From NCBI GenBank assembly GCA_963777725.1, contig CAVZRR010000009.1, positions 22,679 to 86,678 on the forward strand: a stretch of DNA of 64,000 nucleotides. The letters are read 5' to 3'. The translations under genes were made by a program, and so were the position numbers. The stretch is from RPQJ01 sp963777725. GTDB lineage: Bacteria > Pseudomonadota > Gammaproteobacteria > Steroidobacterales > Steroidobacteraceae. Below are positions 43,994 to 52,430 of the stretch, one piece after another (position 1 is the first letter of the stretch; each line of letters starts with the position of its first letter). The notes under the pieces were generated by a model. It was given only the letters and a program-made list of their open reading frames with translations, did not search any database and was not told the DNA's origin.

Positions 43994-45217
43994 TCACTTC
44001 GCCGTCACCCGCGCCGCGAGCAGTGCACCTGCGGCCAGCAGCAGTGCGGCCAGCAGGTAGGCCGCGCCCGGGAAATGCAGGCGCGCACCCTCGCCGATGA
44101 AATACGCGAACACGCCCGCGAACAGGCCCGGGCCGATCATCGTCGCGATGCCGAGCACGCTGCCGTTGGCACCCTGCAATTCGCCCTGCTCGGTCGGACC
44201 GATGTGCCGCGTCATCAGCCCCTGCGCGGCTGGCGAAGCAAGGCCCCACAGCGCGACGATCGGCACGCCCGCCATGAACAGGATTCCCGTCGGTGCGAGC
44301 CCGTAGACGACGAAACCCGCGGCACCGCAGGTCAGCCCCGCGAGCAGCACGCGTCGTTCGCCGAAGCGGCGCACCATCCGGCCGACCAGTCCGCCCTGCA
44401 CGATCGCGGAGAAGACGCCAATCACCGCGAGCGTGAAGCCGACCGTACGCGCGTCCCAGCCGTAGCGATATCCCGCGTAGAGCACGAACGTCGCCGGCAG
44501 CGCCGCGTGCGCGAGGCTGCTCAGGAACACGACGCCGGCGAGGCCGAACAGCTCCGGGTGCGAGCGCAGCAGCCGCAGCGAGCCCATCGGGTTGGCGCGC
44601 CGCCACTCGAACGGGCGGCGTCGCTCCGGGGGCAGCGACTCCGGCAGCACGAACAACCCGTACAGCGCGTTCGCGAGGCTGAAGCCGGCCGCCGCCCAGA
44701 ACGGCAGTCGCGGATCGATGCTGCCGAGCACGCCGCCGAGCGCCGGACCCAGCACGAAGCCGAGGCCAAACGCGACGCCAAGCTTGCCGAACGCAGCCGA
44801 GCGACGCTCGACGGGCGTCACGTCGGCCACGTAGGCCATGCCGGTGCTGACGCTTGCAGCACAGACGCCCGAAATGATCCGGCCGACGAACAGCCAGGCG
44901 AGGTTGGGCGCCAGCGCCATCAGCACGTAGTCGAGGCCGAGTCCGAGGTTGGAAATCAGGATGACCCGTCGGCGGCCGAAGCGGTCGGACAGCGCGCCCA
45001 TGATCGGCATGGACACGAACTGCATCAGCGCCCACGCCGTGCCGAACACGCCGTAGACCTTGGCGGCCCCGGCCGTGTCGCCGCCGAGGAAGTCCTCGAT
45101 CAGGTGCGGCAGCACCGGGATGATCATGCCGAGCGCGAGCATGTCGAGCACGATCGTGACGAAGATGAACACGAGCGCTGCGCGGCGAGGAGCGCGCGCC
45201 GGACTCGTGTCGCTCAT
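43994..45217 (-). CDS. TetA-like MFS transporter
   Basis: A 407-residue twelve-helix major facilitator. N-terminal MIIPVLPHLIEDFLGGD and the loop 2-3 signature GALSDRFGRRRVILIS (antiporter motif A) match the TCR/Tet branch that includes tetracycline/H+ antiporters, though many members do other export. The gene lies between apt and glnE on the same strand with seven-base gaps. No resistance regulator (TetR) is adjacent, so drug export is unproven. Confidence 0.88.
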   Translation of the reverse strand: MSDTSPARAPRRAALVFIFVTIVLDMLALGMIIPVLPHLIEDFLGGDTAGAAKVYGVFGTAWALMQFVSMPIMGALSDRFGRRRVILISNLGLGLDYVLMALAPNLAWLFVGRIISGVCAASVSTGMAYVADVTPVERRSAAFGKLGVAFGLGFVLGPALGGVLGSIDPRLPFWAAAGFSLANALYGLFVLPESLPPERRRPFEWRRANPMGSLRLLRSHPELFGLAGVVFLSSLAHAALPATFVLYAGYRYGWDARTVGFTLAVIGVFSAIVQGGLVGRMVRRFGERRVLLAGLTCGAAGFVVYGLAPTGILFMAGVPIVALWGLASPAAQGLMTRHIGPTEQGELQGANGSVLGIATMIGPGLFAGVFAYFIGEGARLHFPGAAYLLAALLLAAGALLAARVTAK

Positions 45218-45224
45218 GGGCGGT

Positions 45225-45731
45225 TCAGCCGTACTGCAGCACGGAACGGGCGGCGTGCCCGTCGTAGTGGAAACCGGGTGCCATGCCGAGATCGAGCAGC
45301 ACGCCGAGTCCGCAAAGCGTGTAGCCCGCCTGCAGGCTCAGCGCCGCCGACGCGTCGAGCGTGCCGCCGGTCGCGAGCACGTCGTCGATCAGCAGCAGGC
45401 AGCCCTGGCCGCGCTGCATCTCGAGCACGCCGGTGCCGTACTCGAGGTCGTAGGACCGATCGACGACGGGCGGCGGTAGCTTGCCCTTCTTGCGGATCGG
45501 CACGAAGCCCTTGCCGCGCCGCTCGGCCAGCGCAGAGGCGAGGATGAAGCCACGCGACTCGATGCCGGCGACCGCATCGACGCGGTGCCACTCGTCCTCC
45601 GAGAACAGCGCTTCGACCGCAGCGATCGTGGCACTGAAGCGCTCCCGCAGCAGCGGGCTGATGTCCCGGAACAGGATGCCCGGCTTCGGGAAATCCGGGA
45701 TCTCGCTGACCAGTTCTTTGAGTTCCTGCAT
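45225..45731 (-). CDS. apt: Adenine phosphoribosyltransferase
   Basis: A 168-residue enzyme converting adenine and PRPP to AMP. The PRPP-binding motif is LLIDDVLATGGT (about residues 118-129). The N-terminal EIPDFPKPGILFRDISPLL and the loop AGIESRGFILASALAE are typical. The ATG at 45731 was chosen. It is first of a likely apt-MFS-glnE run. Confidence 0.94.
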   Translation of the reverse strand: MQELKELVSEIPDFPKPGILFRDISPLLRERFSATIAAVEALFSEDEWHRVDAVAGIESRGFILASALAERRGKGFVPIRKKGKLPPPVVDRSYDLEYGTGVLEMQRGQGCLLLIDDVLATGGTLDASAALSLQAGYTLCGLGVLLDLGMAPGFHYDGHAARSVLQYG

Positions 45732-45772
45732 GCGCGCCAGCCTAGCGAAAATCCGCGGCAGCCGCGATACGC

Positions 45773-46990
45773 TCAAGCCGCCTTCCAGACCGGTTGCAGC
45801 CGCGCCGGTCCGCGTCGCGCGTCGAGGCTGCCGACCAGCACGAGGCACCCCGCGACCGACAGCACGAACCCGGCCAGGAAGGTCGGCGCGTAGCCCACGG
45901 CGTCGGCGATCGCGGCGCCGGTGAAATTGGCGAGCCCCATCGTGAACACGATCGCGCAGGCGAGCAGCGTGTAGTCGGTGCCGGCGTGCTCGGGATCGGA
46001 GGCGTCCATCATCAGCGTGAACAGCGCGACCGTGGCCATGCTGCCGAGCAGGTGCTCCGCGACCGTGCCGGCCCAGAACATGCCGAGCCCGCCGATCCCG
46101 TGCGCGGCGGCGACGTAGAACAACAGGCTCGCGGATTGCAGCAGCCCGCAGGCCAGCAGCGCGGCGCGGCGGCCGGCCCGGAATGCGAACCAGCCCCCGA
46201 GGGCCGCGCCGCCGAGGCTGGCCACCGAGCCCACGGTGCCTTTCATCAACGCGATCGTCTCCTTGCTGAGCCCCGAGTCGCGCATGAACGGGCCGATCAA
46301 CGTGGCCACCATCGAATCGCCGAATTTGTAGAAGCAGATCAGCACAATGAACGCGCCCATGCCCGGCACGCGCAGGCGCTGGATCCATCCGGCCGCGAGC
46401 TGGCTGGCACTGGGCCGCCGCGCGGCCTCCGGCGGTGTCGGCTCGCGCAGCCACAGCACCGGCAGCACCGTGATCGCCAGCAAAGCGGCCATGCACGCGA
46501 ACATCGTCGCCCAGTCGGTGCGGGCGAATACCCAGAGCAGCAGCCCGCCGCCGAGGATCATGCCGATCCGGTACGCGCCGACCTGGATGCCGTTCGCGAG
46601 GCCGCGCTCGCGGGTGTCGAGGATGCGCACCGCGAGTCCGTCGGTCGCGACGTCCTGGCAGGCTGCAATCACGTTGAACAGGAACGCCGCGGCCAGCACG
46701 ACGATGAAGCCACGGCCGAGGTCGACCTGCGACAGCGCGAGCGCGCCCACGACGGCCGCGAGCTGCAGCGGCAGCAACCATTGCCGGCGGGTGCCGCGAT
46801 GGTCCACGAATGGCGCCCACAGGAACTTGAGCGCCCACGGCAGGAACAGCAGGCTCGTCGCGCTGATGGCCTTGAGCGACAGGCCGGCGTCACGCAGCAG
46901 CACGGGCAAGGCCTGCGTGAAGAAGCCGTAGGGCAGACCCTGGGCCACGTACAGGCTGGTCAGTAGCCAGATCTTGTGACTGCGACTCAT
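45773..46990 (-). CDS. AmpG-like MFS transporter
   Basis: A 405-residue twelve-helix transporter. Start YVAQGLPYGFFTQALPVLLR, PWALKFLWAPFVDHRGTRRQ and DVATDGLAVRIL are the typical AmpG/PAT-type motifs. AmpG imports anhydro-muropeptides for cell-wall recycling and signals for AmpC induction; some relatives import other substrates. No ampD, ampR or beta-lactamase is nearby, so muropeptide transport is likely but not shown. Confidence 0.85.
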   Translation of the reverse strand: MSRSHKIWLLTSLYVAQGLPYGFFTQALPVLLRDAGLSLKAISATSLLFLPWALKFLWAPFVDHRGTRRQWLLPLQLAAVVGALALSQVDLGRGFIVVLAAAFLFNVIAACQDVATDGLAVRILDTRERGLANGIQVGAYRIGMILGGGLLLWVFARTDWATMFACMAALLAITVLPVLWLREPTPPEAARRPSASQLAAGWIQRLRVPGMGAFIVLICFYKFGDSMVATLIGPFMRDSGLSKETIALMKGTVGSVASLGGAALGGWFAFRAGRRAALLACGLLQSASLLFYVAAAHGIGGLGMFWAGTVAEHLLGSMATVALFTLMMDASDPEHAGTDYTLLACAIVFTMGLANFTGAAIADAVGYAPTFLAGFVLSVAGCLVLVGSLDARRGPARLQPVWKAA

Positions 46991-47030
46991 CAGGGCTGCC
47001 AGAATCGCGGTTCACGCCGGAGGAAAGCAA

Positions 47031-47702
47031 GTGAACGTCGCCGAAGCCATCGACAGCCGCATGAGTGTCCGCGCCTTCCTGCCCACGCCGGTGCCGGAGG
47101 CGACGGTGCGCGCGATTCTCGATACTGCACGACGCTCGCCTTCGGGCGGCAACCTGCAGCCGTGGCACGTGCACGTGCTCACGGGTGCGCCGCTCGCCGA
47201 GCTGGTGACGATCGTGCGCAGCAAGCTGCCGACGCATCCTCGTGGCGAAGGCTCCGAGTACGACATCTACCCGCGCGAACTGTGGGAGCCGTACCGGTCA
47301 CGGCGCTTCAAGTGCGGCGAGGATCTCTACGCGACGATCAACGTGACGCGCGAAGACAAGCTCGCGCGGCTGCTGCAATTCGCACGCAACTACCAGTTCT
47401 TCGGCGCGCCCGTCGGCCTGTTCTTCTTCATCGACCGCCAGATGGGACCGCCGCAGTGGTCGGACCTCGGCATGTACATGCAGAGCGTCATGCTGCTGGC
47501 GCGCGAGCACGGGCTCGACACCTGCGCACAGGAGGCGTGGTCGGTCTGGTATCGCACCGTGGGCGAGTTCCTGCAGGTGCCACCGCAGCTGATGCTGTTC
47601 TCGGGCATGGCGCTCGGTTATCGCGACGAATCGGCGCCGATCAACACGCTGCGCACCGACCGGGCGCCGCTCGAGGAGTTCGCGACGCTGCGGGGGTTTT
47701 GA
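47031..47702 (+). CDS. Nitroreductase family flavoprotein
   Basis: A 223-residue FMN-dependent nitroreductase. The start IDSRMSVRAFLPTPVPEATV, ARRSPSGGNLQPWHVHVLTG and the end MALGYRDESAPINTLRTDR are characteristic. It would use NAD(P)H to reduce quinones or nitro compounds. The start is a GTG at 47031 with GGAGGA seven bases upstream. It is divergent from the AmpG-like gene with a 40-base gap. Confidence 0.9.
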   Translation: MNVAEAIDSRMSVRAFLPTPVPEATVRAILDTARRSPSGGNLQPWHVHVLTGAPLAELVTIVRSKLPTHPRGEGSEYDIYPRELWEPYRSRRFKCGEDLYATINVTREDKLARLLQFARNYQFFGAPVGLFFFIDRQMGPPQWSDLGMYMQSVMLLAREHGLDTCAQEAWSVWYRTVGEFLQVPPQLMLFSGMALGYRDESAPINTLRTDRAPLEEFATLRGF

Positions 47703-48015
47703 GACGGGACAGAGCACGTCCAGCGGCCTGTCGGAAAACCTGACAGGTCGCCACGTCCGGTCGGAAATCATTCAGTTCGAGATCCGCTCGCAGCCGGGTC
47801 AAGAGCGTGAAGCCCGTCACGCCTCGGGCCCTTTGTTGGTATAAAGCCACAAACTCAAGCTGACGCTGCGCTTTACAGACTCTGCTCCTCCACCCGCCTC
47901 GACCGTGGATCCAAGCGATGAAATCCGCCGAAGTACGCGGCTGAAGCAACGCTGGCACGCAAACTGCAATTGTTTACCCAGCGCAGTGTCGTACGTGAGC
48001 AACGGAGGAAATCGA
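47703..48015. other. 313-base intergenic region
   Basis: No protein-coding signal. A short stem (CCTGTC/GACAGG at about 47731-47751) follows the nitroreductase and may stop transcription. A -10-like TATAAA occurs near 47841 without a good -35. The right end carries the sigma-54-type element and the ribosome site of the small gene at 48016. Confidence 0.6.
47953..47968 (+). promoter_or_regulatory. Sigma-54 (RpoN) type promoter
   Basis: TGGCACGCAAACTGCA has the -24 GG and -12 GC exactly ten bases apart, as RpoN promoters require, and the extended TGGCACG half is perfect. Only the first T of the TTGC half is changed to C. Transcription would start near 47979, leaving about 37 bases of leader before the ATG at 48016. 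Confidence 0.6.
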
Positions 48016-48207
48016 ATGAGCCTGAGCTGGATCAGTGACCGCAGCCTGAAGGTGTCGCCCCGGGTCCGTCTCGTTCAGGACGACGAGGCCGAGGCACTGC
48101 GTCGCAAGCTCGAGGGCATCGCCTGGCGGCCGGAAAACGGCTTCCTCAAGGACCAGGTGCTCGACAAGTCGCCCCCTTCGCTGGGGCGTGGGTCCCGGGC
48201 TGCCTAA
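48016..48207 (+). CDS. Small unknown protein (63 aa) behind a sigma-54 promoter
   Basis: A 63-residue product, MSLSWISDRSLKVSPRVRLV at its start, then a helical DDEAEALRRKLEGIAWR and a charged tail. There is no signal peptide, membrane helix or cysteine. The case for a real gene is the strong GGAGGA six bases before the ATG and the RpoN-like promoter upstream. I do not recognise it. Confidence 0.6.
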   Translation: MSLSWISDRSLKVSPRVRLVQDDEAEALRRKLEGIAWRPENGFLKDQVLDKSPPSLGRGSRAA

Positions 48208-48228
48208 GCAGCGCGCAAACGTCGTCTC

Positions 48229-48588
48229 TCAGGGTCGCTGGCGGCGCCGCGCTTCCATCGGGTGTTCCACCCGCCGCAGTTTGTCGGTGAGGTGCGTGAG
48301 ACTGAGCCAGGGATGGCGCAACGTCATCCGGGGGCCCGCGTAACGCATGATCTCCCGGGCCTGCTCGCGCTGCGCCCGCTTGTAGCAGTGGATCGGACAC
48401 TTGGCGCAGGTCGGCTTGCCCTCGCCATACGGGCACTTCTCCAGCCGCTGCTCTGCATAGTCGAGGAACTTGCGGCATTCCTCGCACGGGCCGTCCGCTC
48501 CCGCCGCGTGATGGTCGCGGCAATAGATTTCCACCATGCACTGCATGGTGCGGTACTCGCGCTTGAGGCGGGGCGTTTCCAGAGTCAT
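48229..48588 (-). CDS. ygbA: YgbA-family (nitrous oxide-stimulated promoter) protein
   Basis: A 119-residue cysteine-rich protein of the YgbA_NO family. Start LKREYRTMQCMVEIYCRDHH, then CEEC, KCPYGEGKPTCAKCPIHCYK. The Cys pattern suggests metal or Fe-S binding. In enterobacteria ygbA is NsrR-controlled and supports growth under nitrosative stress. No NsrR-type site could be confirmed here. The ATG is at 48588. Confidence 0.9.
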   Translation of the reverse strand: MTLETPRLKREYRTMQCMVEIYCRDHHAAGADGPCEECRKFLDYAEQRLEKCPYGEGKPTCAKCPIHCYKRAQREQAREIMRYAGPRMTLRHPWLSLTHLTDKLRRVEHPMEARRRQRP

Positions 48589-48677
48589 CGAGCATCCTGA
48601 TCGGTTGCGCGGACAGCTTGCCGCAGCCGGGCGCCACGGCGCGCTCGTGGCTTTCCGAAGCAGGCGGATCTGCGACA

Positions 48678-49619
48678 ATGCGCGCCCCCTTGCGCGGCCC
48701 CGACACGCTCATGCAGGCCCCTGCCCCTGCCCACCCGACCGCCGCCTCCGGCTTCGCCGCAGCGGTCACCGCGTTCCTGATCTGGGGACTCTTTCCGCTG
48801 TACCTGAAGCCGCTCGCGACAGTGCCGGCGCCGGAGATCATGGCGCACCGGATCGTCTGGTGCTGCCTGCTGGTGTTCGGCTGGCTGGCGGTGCGCGGCG
48901 AAGTGGGCCTGGTACGCGCCGCGCTGGCCGACCCGATCTCCCGGCTGCGACTGATGGGCTCGGCCGTGCTGATCAGCGTCAACTGGCTGATCTACGTCTG
49001 GGCGGTCAGCAACGGCCACGTGGTCGAGGCGAGCCTCGGGTATTTCATCAACCCGCTGCTGAACGTCGTGCTCGGCGTGATGGTGCTGAAGGAGCGACTC
49101 AATCGCGCGCAGTGGTTCGCGGTCGGGCTCGCGGGCCTCGGCGTGCTGTACCTCGCGATCGTCTCGGGCCGCCCGCCGTGGATTGCGCTGTCGCTGGCGG
49201 CGAGTTTCGGCATGTACGGCCTGATCCGCAAAGTGGTGGCGGTCGAGGCCGTGCCGGGCCTCGCCACAGAGACGTTGCTGCTCGCGCCGTTCGCCGCCGC
49301 GTTCCTCGTCTGGAGCGAAATGCAGGGCAGCGGCGCACTCGGCCACTCGAGCTTCACGATCGGCGCGCTGCTGGTCGGCAGCGGGCTCGCCACGGCGCTG
49401 CCGCTCGCGCTGTTCGCCTACGGCGCGCGCCTGATCCCGCTGTCCACCGTCGGGCTCGTGCAGTACATCGGCCCCACGCTGCAGTTCCTGATCGGGGTGC
49501 TCGTTTTCCACGAGCCGTTCACCCGGTCGCGGGCCGTCGGCTTCGTGCTGATCTGGACCGCGCTCGCGATCTACGCGACCGACAGCCTCTGGCGAAATAG
49601 GGGACGTTCTCTGAAATAG
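48678..49619 (+). CDS. rarD: EamA/RarD family transporter
   Basis: A 313-residue ten-helix drug/metabolite transporter. Start FLIWGLFPLYLKPLATVPAP and VNWLIYVWAVSNGHVVEASL then GYFINPLLNV match RarD. Substrate is unknown. I used the ATG at 48678, which has AGGCGGA nine bases upstream; another ATG at 48711 is possible and gives a shorter leader. The last codons (after ATDSLWR) and the TAG lie in a repeated element at 49594, so the natural C-terminus may have been replaced by repeat sequence. Confidence 0.88.
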   Translation: MRAPLRGPDTLMQAPAPAHPTAASGFAAAVTAFLIWGLFPLYLKPLATVPAPEIMAHRIVWCCLLVFGWLAVRGEVGLVRAALADPISRLRLMGSAVLISVNWLIYVWAVSNGHVVEASLGYFINPLLNVVLGVMVLKERLNRAQWFAVGLAGLGVLYLAIVSGRPPWIALSLAASFGMYGLIRKVVAVEAVPGLATETLLLAPFAAAFLVWSEMQGSGALGHSSFTIGALLVGSGLATALPLALFAYGARLIPLSTVGLVQYIGPTLQFLIGVLVFHEPFTRSRAVGFVLIWTALAIYATDSLWRNRGRSLK

Positions 49620-49669
49620 GGGGCATTCTCCTTTTCCGAGCCCGGAAAAGGAGAATGTCCCCTAATTTC
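49594..49669. repeat. REP-like hairpin element with duplicated arm
   Basis: GAAATAGGGGACGTTCTCT (49594-49612) is followed directly by a related copy (49613-49631, GAAATAGGGGGCATTCTCC) that starts a hairpin. Arms are about 49613-49637 and 49644-49669, with the loop GAGCCC. The inner CATTCTCCTTTTCC / GGAAAAGGAGAATG part is perfect. It is related to widespread GGGGACA...CCCC intergenic repeats. Confidence 0.85.
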
Positions 49670-49729
49670 GCCGCCGGTGTACGCTTGGGGTGCGGGCACG
49701 TACCCGCGCACGGATCCGAACACGACACC

Positions 49730-50041
49730 ATGGCTGAGCTGAAGATCTCGAGCCGCGCGGACCGGCTCCTCGATCACCACCGGCTGCGAGGGCACGCCTT
49801 TCCGGCGCCGCGGTACTGGGAACGTCTCTTCCAGATGCTGGAGGAAGAGGCCGAGAAGCGCGGCAAGACGCCGCCGCCGCCACCGATCTCCCACGGGCTC
49901 GACCACGAGCCGACCGACCAGGACCGCATGGACCGGTTGCGCGAGCAGATCGGCTGGGCCGACCGCAACAACCTGCTGCACCGGATCCAGATGTTCTTCG
50001 ACGCGATGCCGCCGTCGGCGTGGGTCCGCATCGAGAAATAA
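49730..50041 (+). CDS. Hypothetical protein (103 aa)
   Basis: Starts at the ATG 49730 and is charged, with a proline run (KTPPPPPIS) and a C-terminal helical part (RIQMFFDAMPPSAWVRIEK). No signal or membrane segment. It begins 60 bases past the repeat. No named family recognised; the next small membrane protein starts nine bases later, so they may be cotranscribed. Confidence 0.6.
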   Translation: MAELKISSRADRLLDHHRLRGHAFPAPRYWERLFQMLEEEAEKRGKTPPPPPISHGLDHEPTDQDRMDRLREQIGWADRNNLLHRIQMFFDAMPPSAWVRIEK

Positions 50042-50050
50042 GGCCGCGAC

Positions 50051-50233
50051 TTGCGCATCGCCCGCCCAATGCTGCTCGTGACGACGCCGGTCGGCGTGGT
50101 CTTAGGCCTACGCGAGGCCTGGCGCCTCGCCGGCCCCGGCATGGCGCTGCTGATGGCGGCCATGATCGGCGTCGTCGGTGCGCTGGTCTGGATGACCGTG
50201 CGCACGATCCGCAAGGAACGCGACCAGGGCTGA
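50051..50233 (+). CDS. Small membrane protein (60 aa)
   Basis: A probable two-helix membrane peptide (PMLLVTTPVGVVLGLREAWR and MALLMAAMIGVVGALVWMTV) with a basic tail. The start TTG at 50051 has TAAGG seven bases upstream; an ATG at 50069 is the alternative. It converges on the DMT transporter with a four-base gap. Function unknown. Confidence 0.5.
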   Translation: MRIARPMLLVTTPVGVVLGLREAWRLAGPGMALLMAAMIGVVGALVWMTVRTIRKERDQG

Positions 50234-50237
50234 GACC

Positions 50238-50657
50238 TTACCGTCGATTGACCAGCCACAGGCCCGCGAGACAGAGCACGAGTCCGCCGACGTTGGCCAT
50301 CGACAGTTTCTCCCGGAACACGGCCACGCCGATCGCGAGCAGCAGCATCGCCGCCGCAGACTGCGTGACGAGCGCACCCAGGCTCACCTCGAATCCGCTG
50401 CGATAGAGAAACAGGAACCCGAGATCGAGCCCGATGATCACGGCCGCGAGCGCGAACGCGGTCCAGTTGACCTGGCGCAGCTCGTGGCGCCACTCGAATC
50501 CGCCGCCGCCCGGCGATACGACCAGGATCGCGCCGAGCAACAGCGTGACGAGCGCGTACGTGATCATCAGCGACAGCAGCGGGTTGGCGCCGGCCGGCGT
50601 GACCTTGAGCACCAGGTGGTAGCCGACGGTGCAGACGATTGCGAGCAGCAGCCACAT
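50238..50657 (-). CDS. Half-size EamA/DMT transporter
   Basis: A 139-residue protein with about four helices (MWLLLAIVCTVGYHLVLKVT, LMITYALVTLLLGAILVV, LAAVIIGLDLGFLFLYRSGF, AAAMLLLAIGVAVFREKLSM). It equals one EamA half, so it would have to dimerise to form a ten-helix transporter, as small multidrug proteins do. GLVLCLAGLWLVNRR is the typical end of an EamA repeat. Substrate unknown. Confidence 0.8.
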   Translation of the reverse strand: MWLLLAIVCTVGYHLVLKVTPAGANPLLSLMITYALVTLLLGAILVVSPGGGGFEWRHELRQVNWTAFALAAVIIGLDLGFLFLYRSGFEVSLGALVTQSAAAMLLLAIGVAVFREKLSMANVGGLVLCLAGLWLVNRR

Positions 50658-50702
50658 GGCGGATCGGGCCCTCGGTGAGCGGGTCGGCTGCCGAGGATAC
50701 CC

Positions 50703-52430
50703 TTACCGTGAGTTCGCGCCGAACGCCTTGCCGGTTCGAGCGCGACGGATCGCCAGCAGCGCGAGCAGCAGCGACAGCGCACCGCCGCCGGTCGATCCGC
50801 CCCCGCCGCCACCGTTCGTTGACGGGGCTGGCGGCGGAGCCGGCGGTGGCGCCGGCGGTGGGATCGGGACCGGCGCGGTTGCGGTCACCTGGAAGCTCAG
50901 CGTGTCGTTGCCGCTCGACACGTCCTGTGCCGCCGACAGCGTCACCGGCACCGTGTACGAGCCCGCCGTGTCCGCCCGCAGGTTCACGGACACGGCCGAC
51001 GTGACGTCCGCACCGAGGACCGGCCAGGTGCAGGCGATGCCGCCGGCTTGCGAGGCGCAGGCACCGCCGTTGGTCGCCGTGCCGTCGATGGCCGACAGGC
51101 CGCTCGGCAGCGCAAAACTCAGCTGCACCGAGGTGGCCTCGGCCGGGCCGCGACTCGACACGCTCGCCGCCAGTGCGAACGCCTGTCCGCTCGTGACGCT
51201 GATCGCGCCGCCGCCCGCAGCAAGTGCGACATCCGCCGTCGTGACGACCGGAAGGATGCAAGTGGCAGCGCGGACCTGGGGTTCGATCTGCGTCAGGCTG
51301 CATTGCGAGAACTGGTCGCTGCCGTTCAGCTGCGGTGCCATCAGGAACGTGCGCGGCGTGGAAGCGCACGGATTGACGGGCTCGCCGGGATCCTCGGTCT
51401 CGCCGTCGTGCGGCGCGCCGAAGTTGTGGCCGATCTCGTGCGCCGTCACGAGGGAGGTCAGCGTCGACACGCCCTGGCTGACCGACGCGCCGAACCGCGT
51501 CAGGCAGAGCGAGCCGATGAAGGCGATGCCGACGGTGGATCCGTCGAGGTCGCGGCCCGTCACCAGGTGCGTCAAGCCGGTGCTGCGCAGCGTCGGCTGC
51601 GAATCGCGGTAAGCGGAAAGCTCGTTCAGCAGGTCCCGGCCGACCGATGACGAGAATGGATCCGCCGGATCCTGGAACACGGTGACGCCGTCGGCGAGCT
51701 CGATCTGGATGCCGACCTGCGCGCTGAAGATGCCGTCGACGTTGTTGAAGATCTCGACGATGCGGTTGCGCGCCGACTGCGCAGAGCCTGCGACCTGAAA
51801 GTACTCGTAGTCCGCCAGCACGGAAACCCGCAGGCGACCCGTCAGGCCGGTCGCCTCGGCCGCTTGCGCCAGCTCGCCGACGAGCACGCGGTATTCGTCG
51901 AGACCGGAGGCCTGCTCGGGCGGACGGTCGGGCGTCACCGCGGTGCATGTCCCGGCTCCCAGGTCCGCTTGCGTGTCAGAGAGCCGGTAAACGACAGGCT
52001 TGCGGCCGCTGACGCCCAGTGGCTGAACGGCCCGCGGCGCCACGTCGTCGGCCGGCTCGATCACGTAGAGGTCGCGACCGTCCCACACCATGCCGGACTG
52101 CCGCTCGCCGTCGATGGTCAATCGCACCCACGAACCGGGCAACCCCTGCACCGTGCCGCGGAGAACCTGCATCCCTGACATCTCTGCGCGCTCGGCTGCA
52201 CCGACACCGGCCAGCAGCCGCGCATTCGGTTCGAGCGCGAGATCGAAGCGCCGACCGTAAGCGTCGAAGCTGGCGCGCTGCGTACGTGCGGTCAGCCCCT
52301 CGAGGATCAAGGGCTCCGCGTGCATCACGCGGAAGCGCCCATCGGCCGCGCGCGACTCATCGGCCAGCAGCACGGCGGCGGCCGTGGCCAGCGATGCGAG
52401 TATCGCGACGAATGGACGAATCAAGGTCAC
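50703..52430 (-). CDS. Secreted reprolysin-like metzincin with GlyGly-CTERM
   Basis: A 575-residue exported zinc metallopeptidase. Signal peptide at residues 1-29. The catalytic motif HEIGHNFGAPHD begins at about residue 331, with the Met-turn TFLMAPQ near 361, which together define a metzincin of the M12B/reprolysin type. After it comes a DUF11/CARDB-like beta domain (about 410-510), a proline run (PIPPPAPPPAPPP), then a Gly-rich stretch, a hydrophobic helix and RRARTGK. This is the GlyGly-CTERM sorting tail that rhombosortase cleaves to release type II-secreted proteins. The GTG start overlaps the S9 peptidase stop (GTGA), so the two proteases are one operon. Confidence 0.88.
   Translation of the reverse strand: MTLIRPFVAILASLATAAAVLLADESRAADGRFRVMHAEPLILEGLTARTQRASFDAYGRRFDLALEPNARLLAGVGAAERAEMSGMQVLRGTVQGLPGSWVRLTIDGERQSGMVWDGRDLYVIEPADDVAPRAVQPLGVSGRKPVVYRLSDTQADLGAGTCTAVTPDRPPEQASGLDEYRVLVGELAQAAEATGLTGRLRVSVLADYEYFQVAGSAQSARNRIVEIFNNVDGIFSAQVGIQIELADGVTVFQDPADPFSSSVGRDLLNELSAYRDSQPTLRSTGLTHLVTGRDLDGSTVGIAFIGSLCLTRFGASVSQGVSTLTSLVTAHEIGHNFGAPHDGETEDPGEPVNPCASTPRTFLMAPQLNGSDQFSQCSLTQIEPQVRAATCILPVVTTADVALAAGGGAISVTSGQAFALAASVSSRGPAEATSVQLSFALPSGLSAIDGTATNGGACASQAGGIACTWPVLGADVTSAVSVNLRADTAGSYTVPVTLSAAQDVSSGNDTLSFQVTATAPVPIPPPAPPPAPPPAPSTNGGGGGGSTGGGALSLLLALLAIRRARTGKAFGANSR

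Noticed and set aside
43994..45217. Tetracycline resistance determinant
   Set aside because: The family is right, but no divergent tetR is present and the gene sits in a housekeeping apt-glnE context, so a resistance function is not supported.
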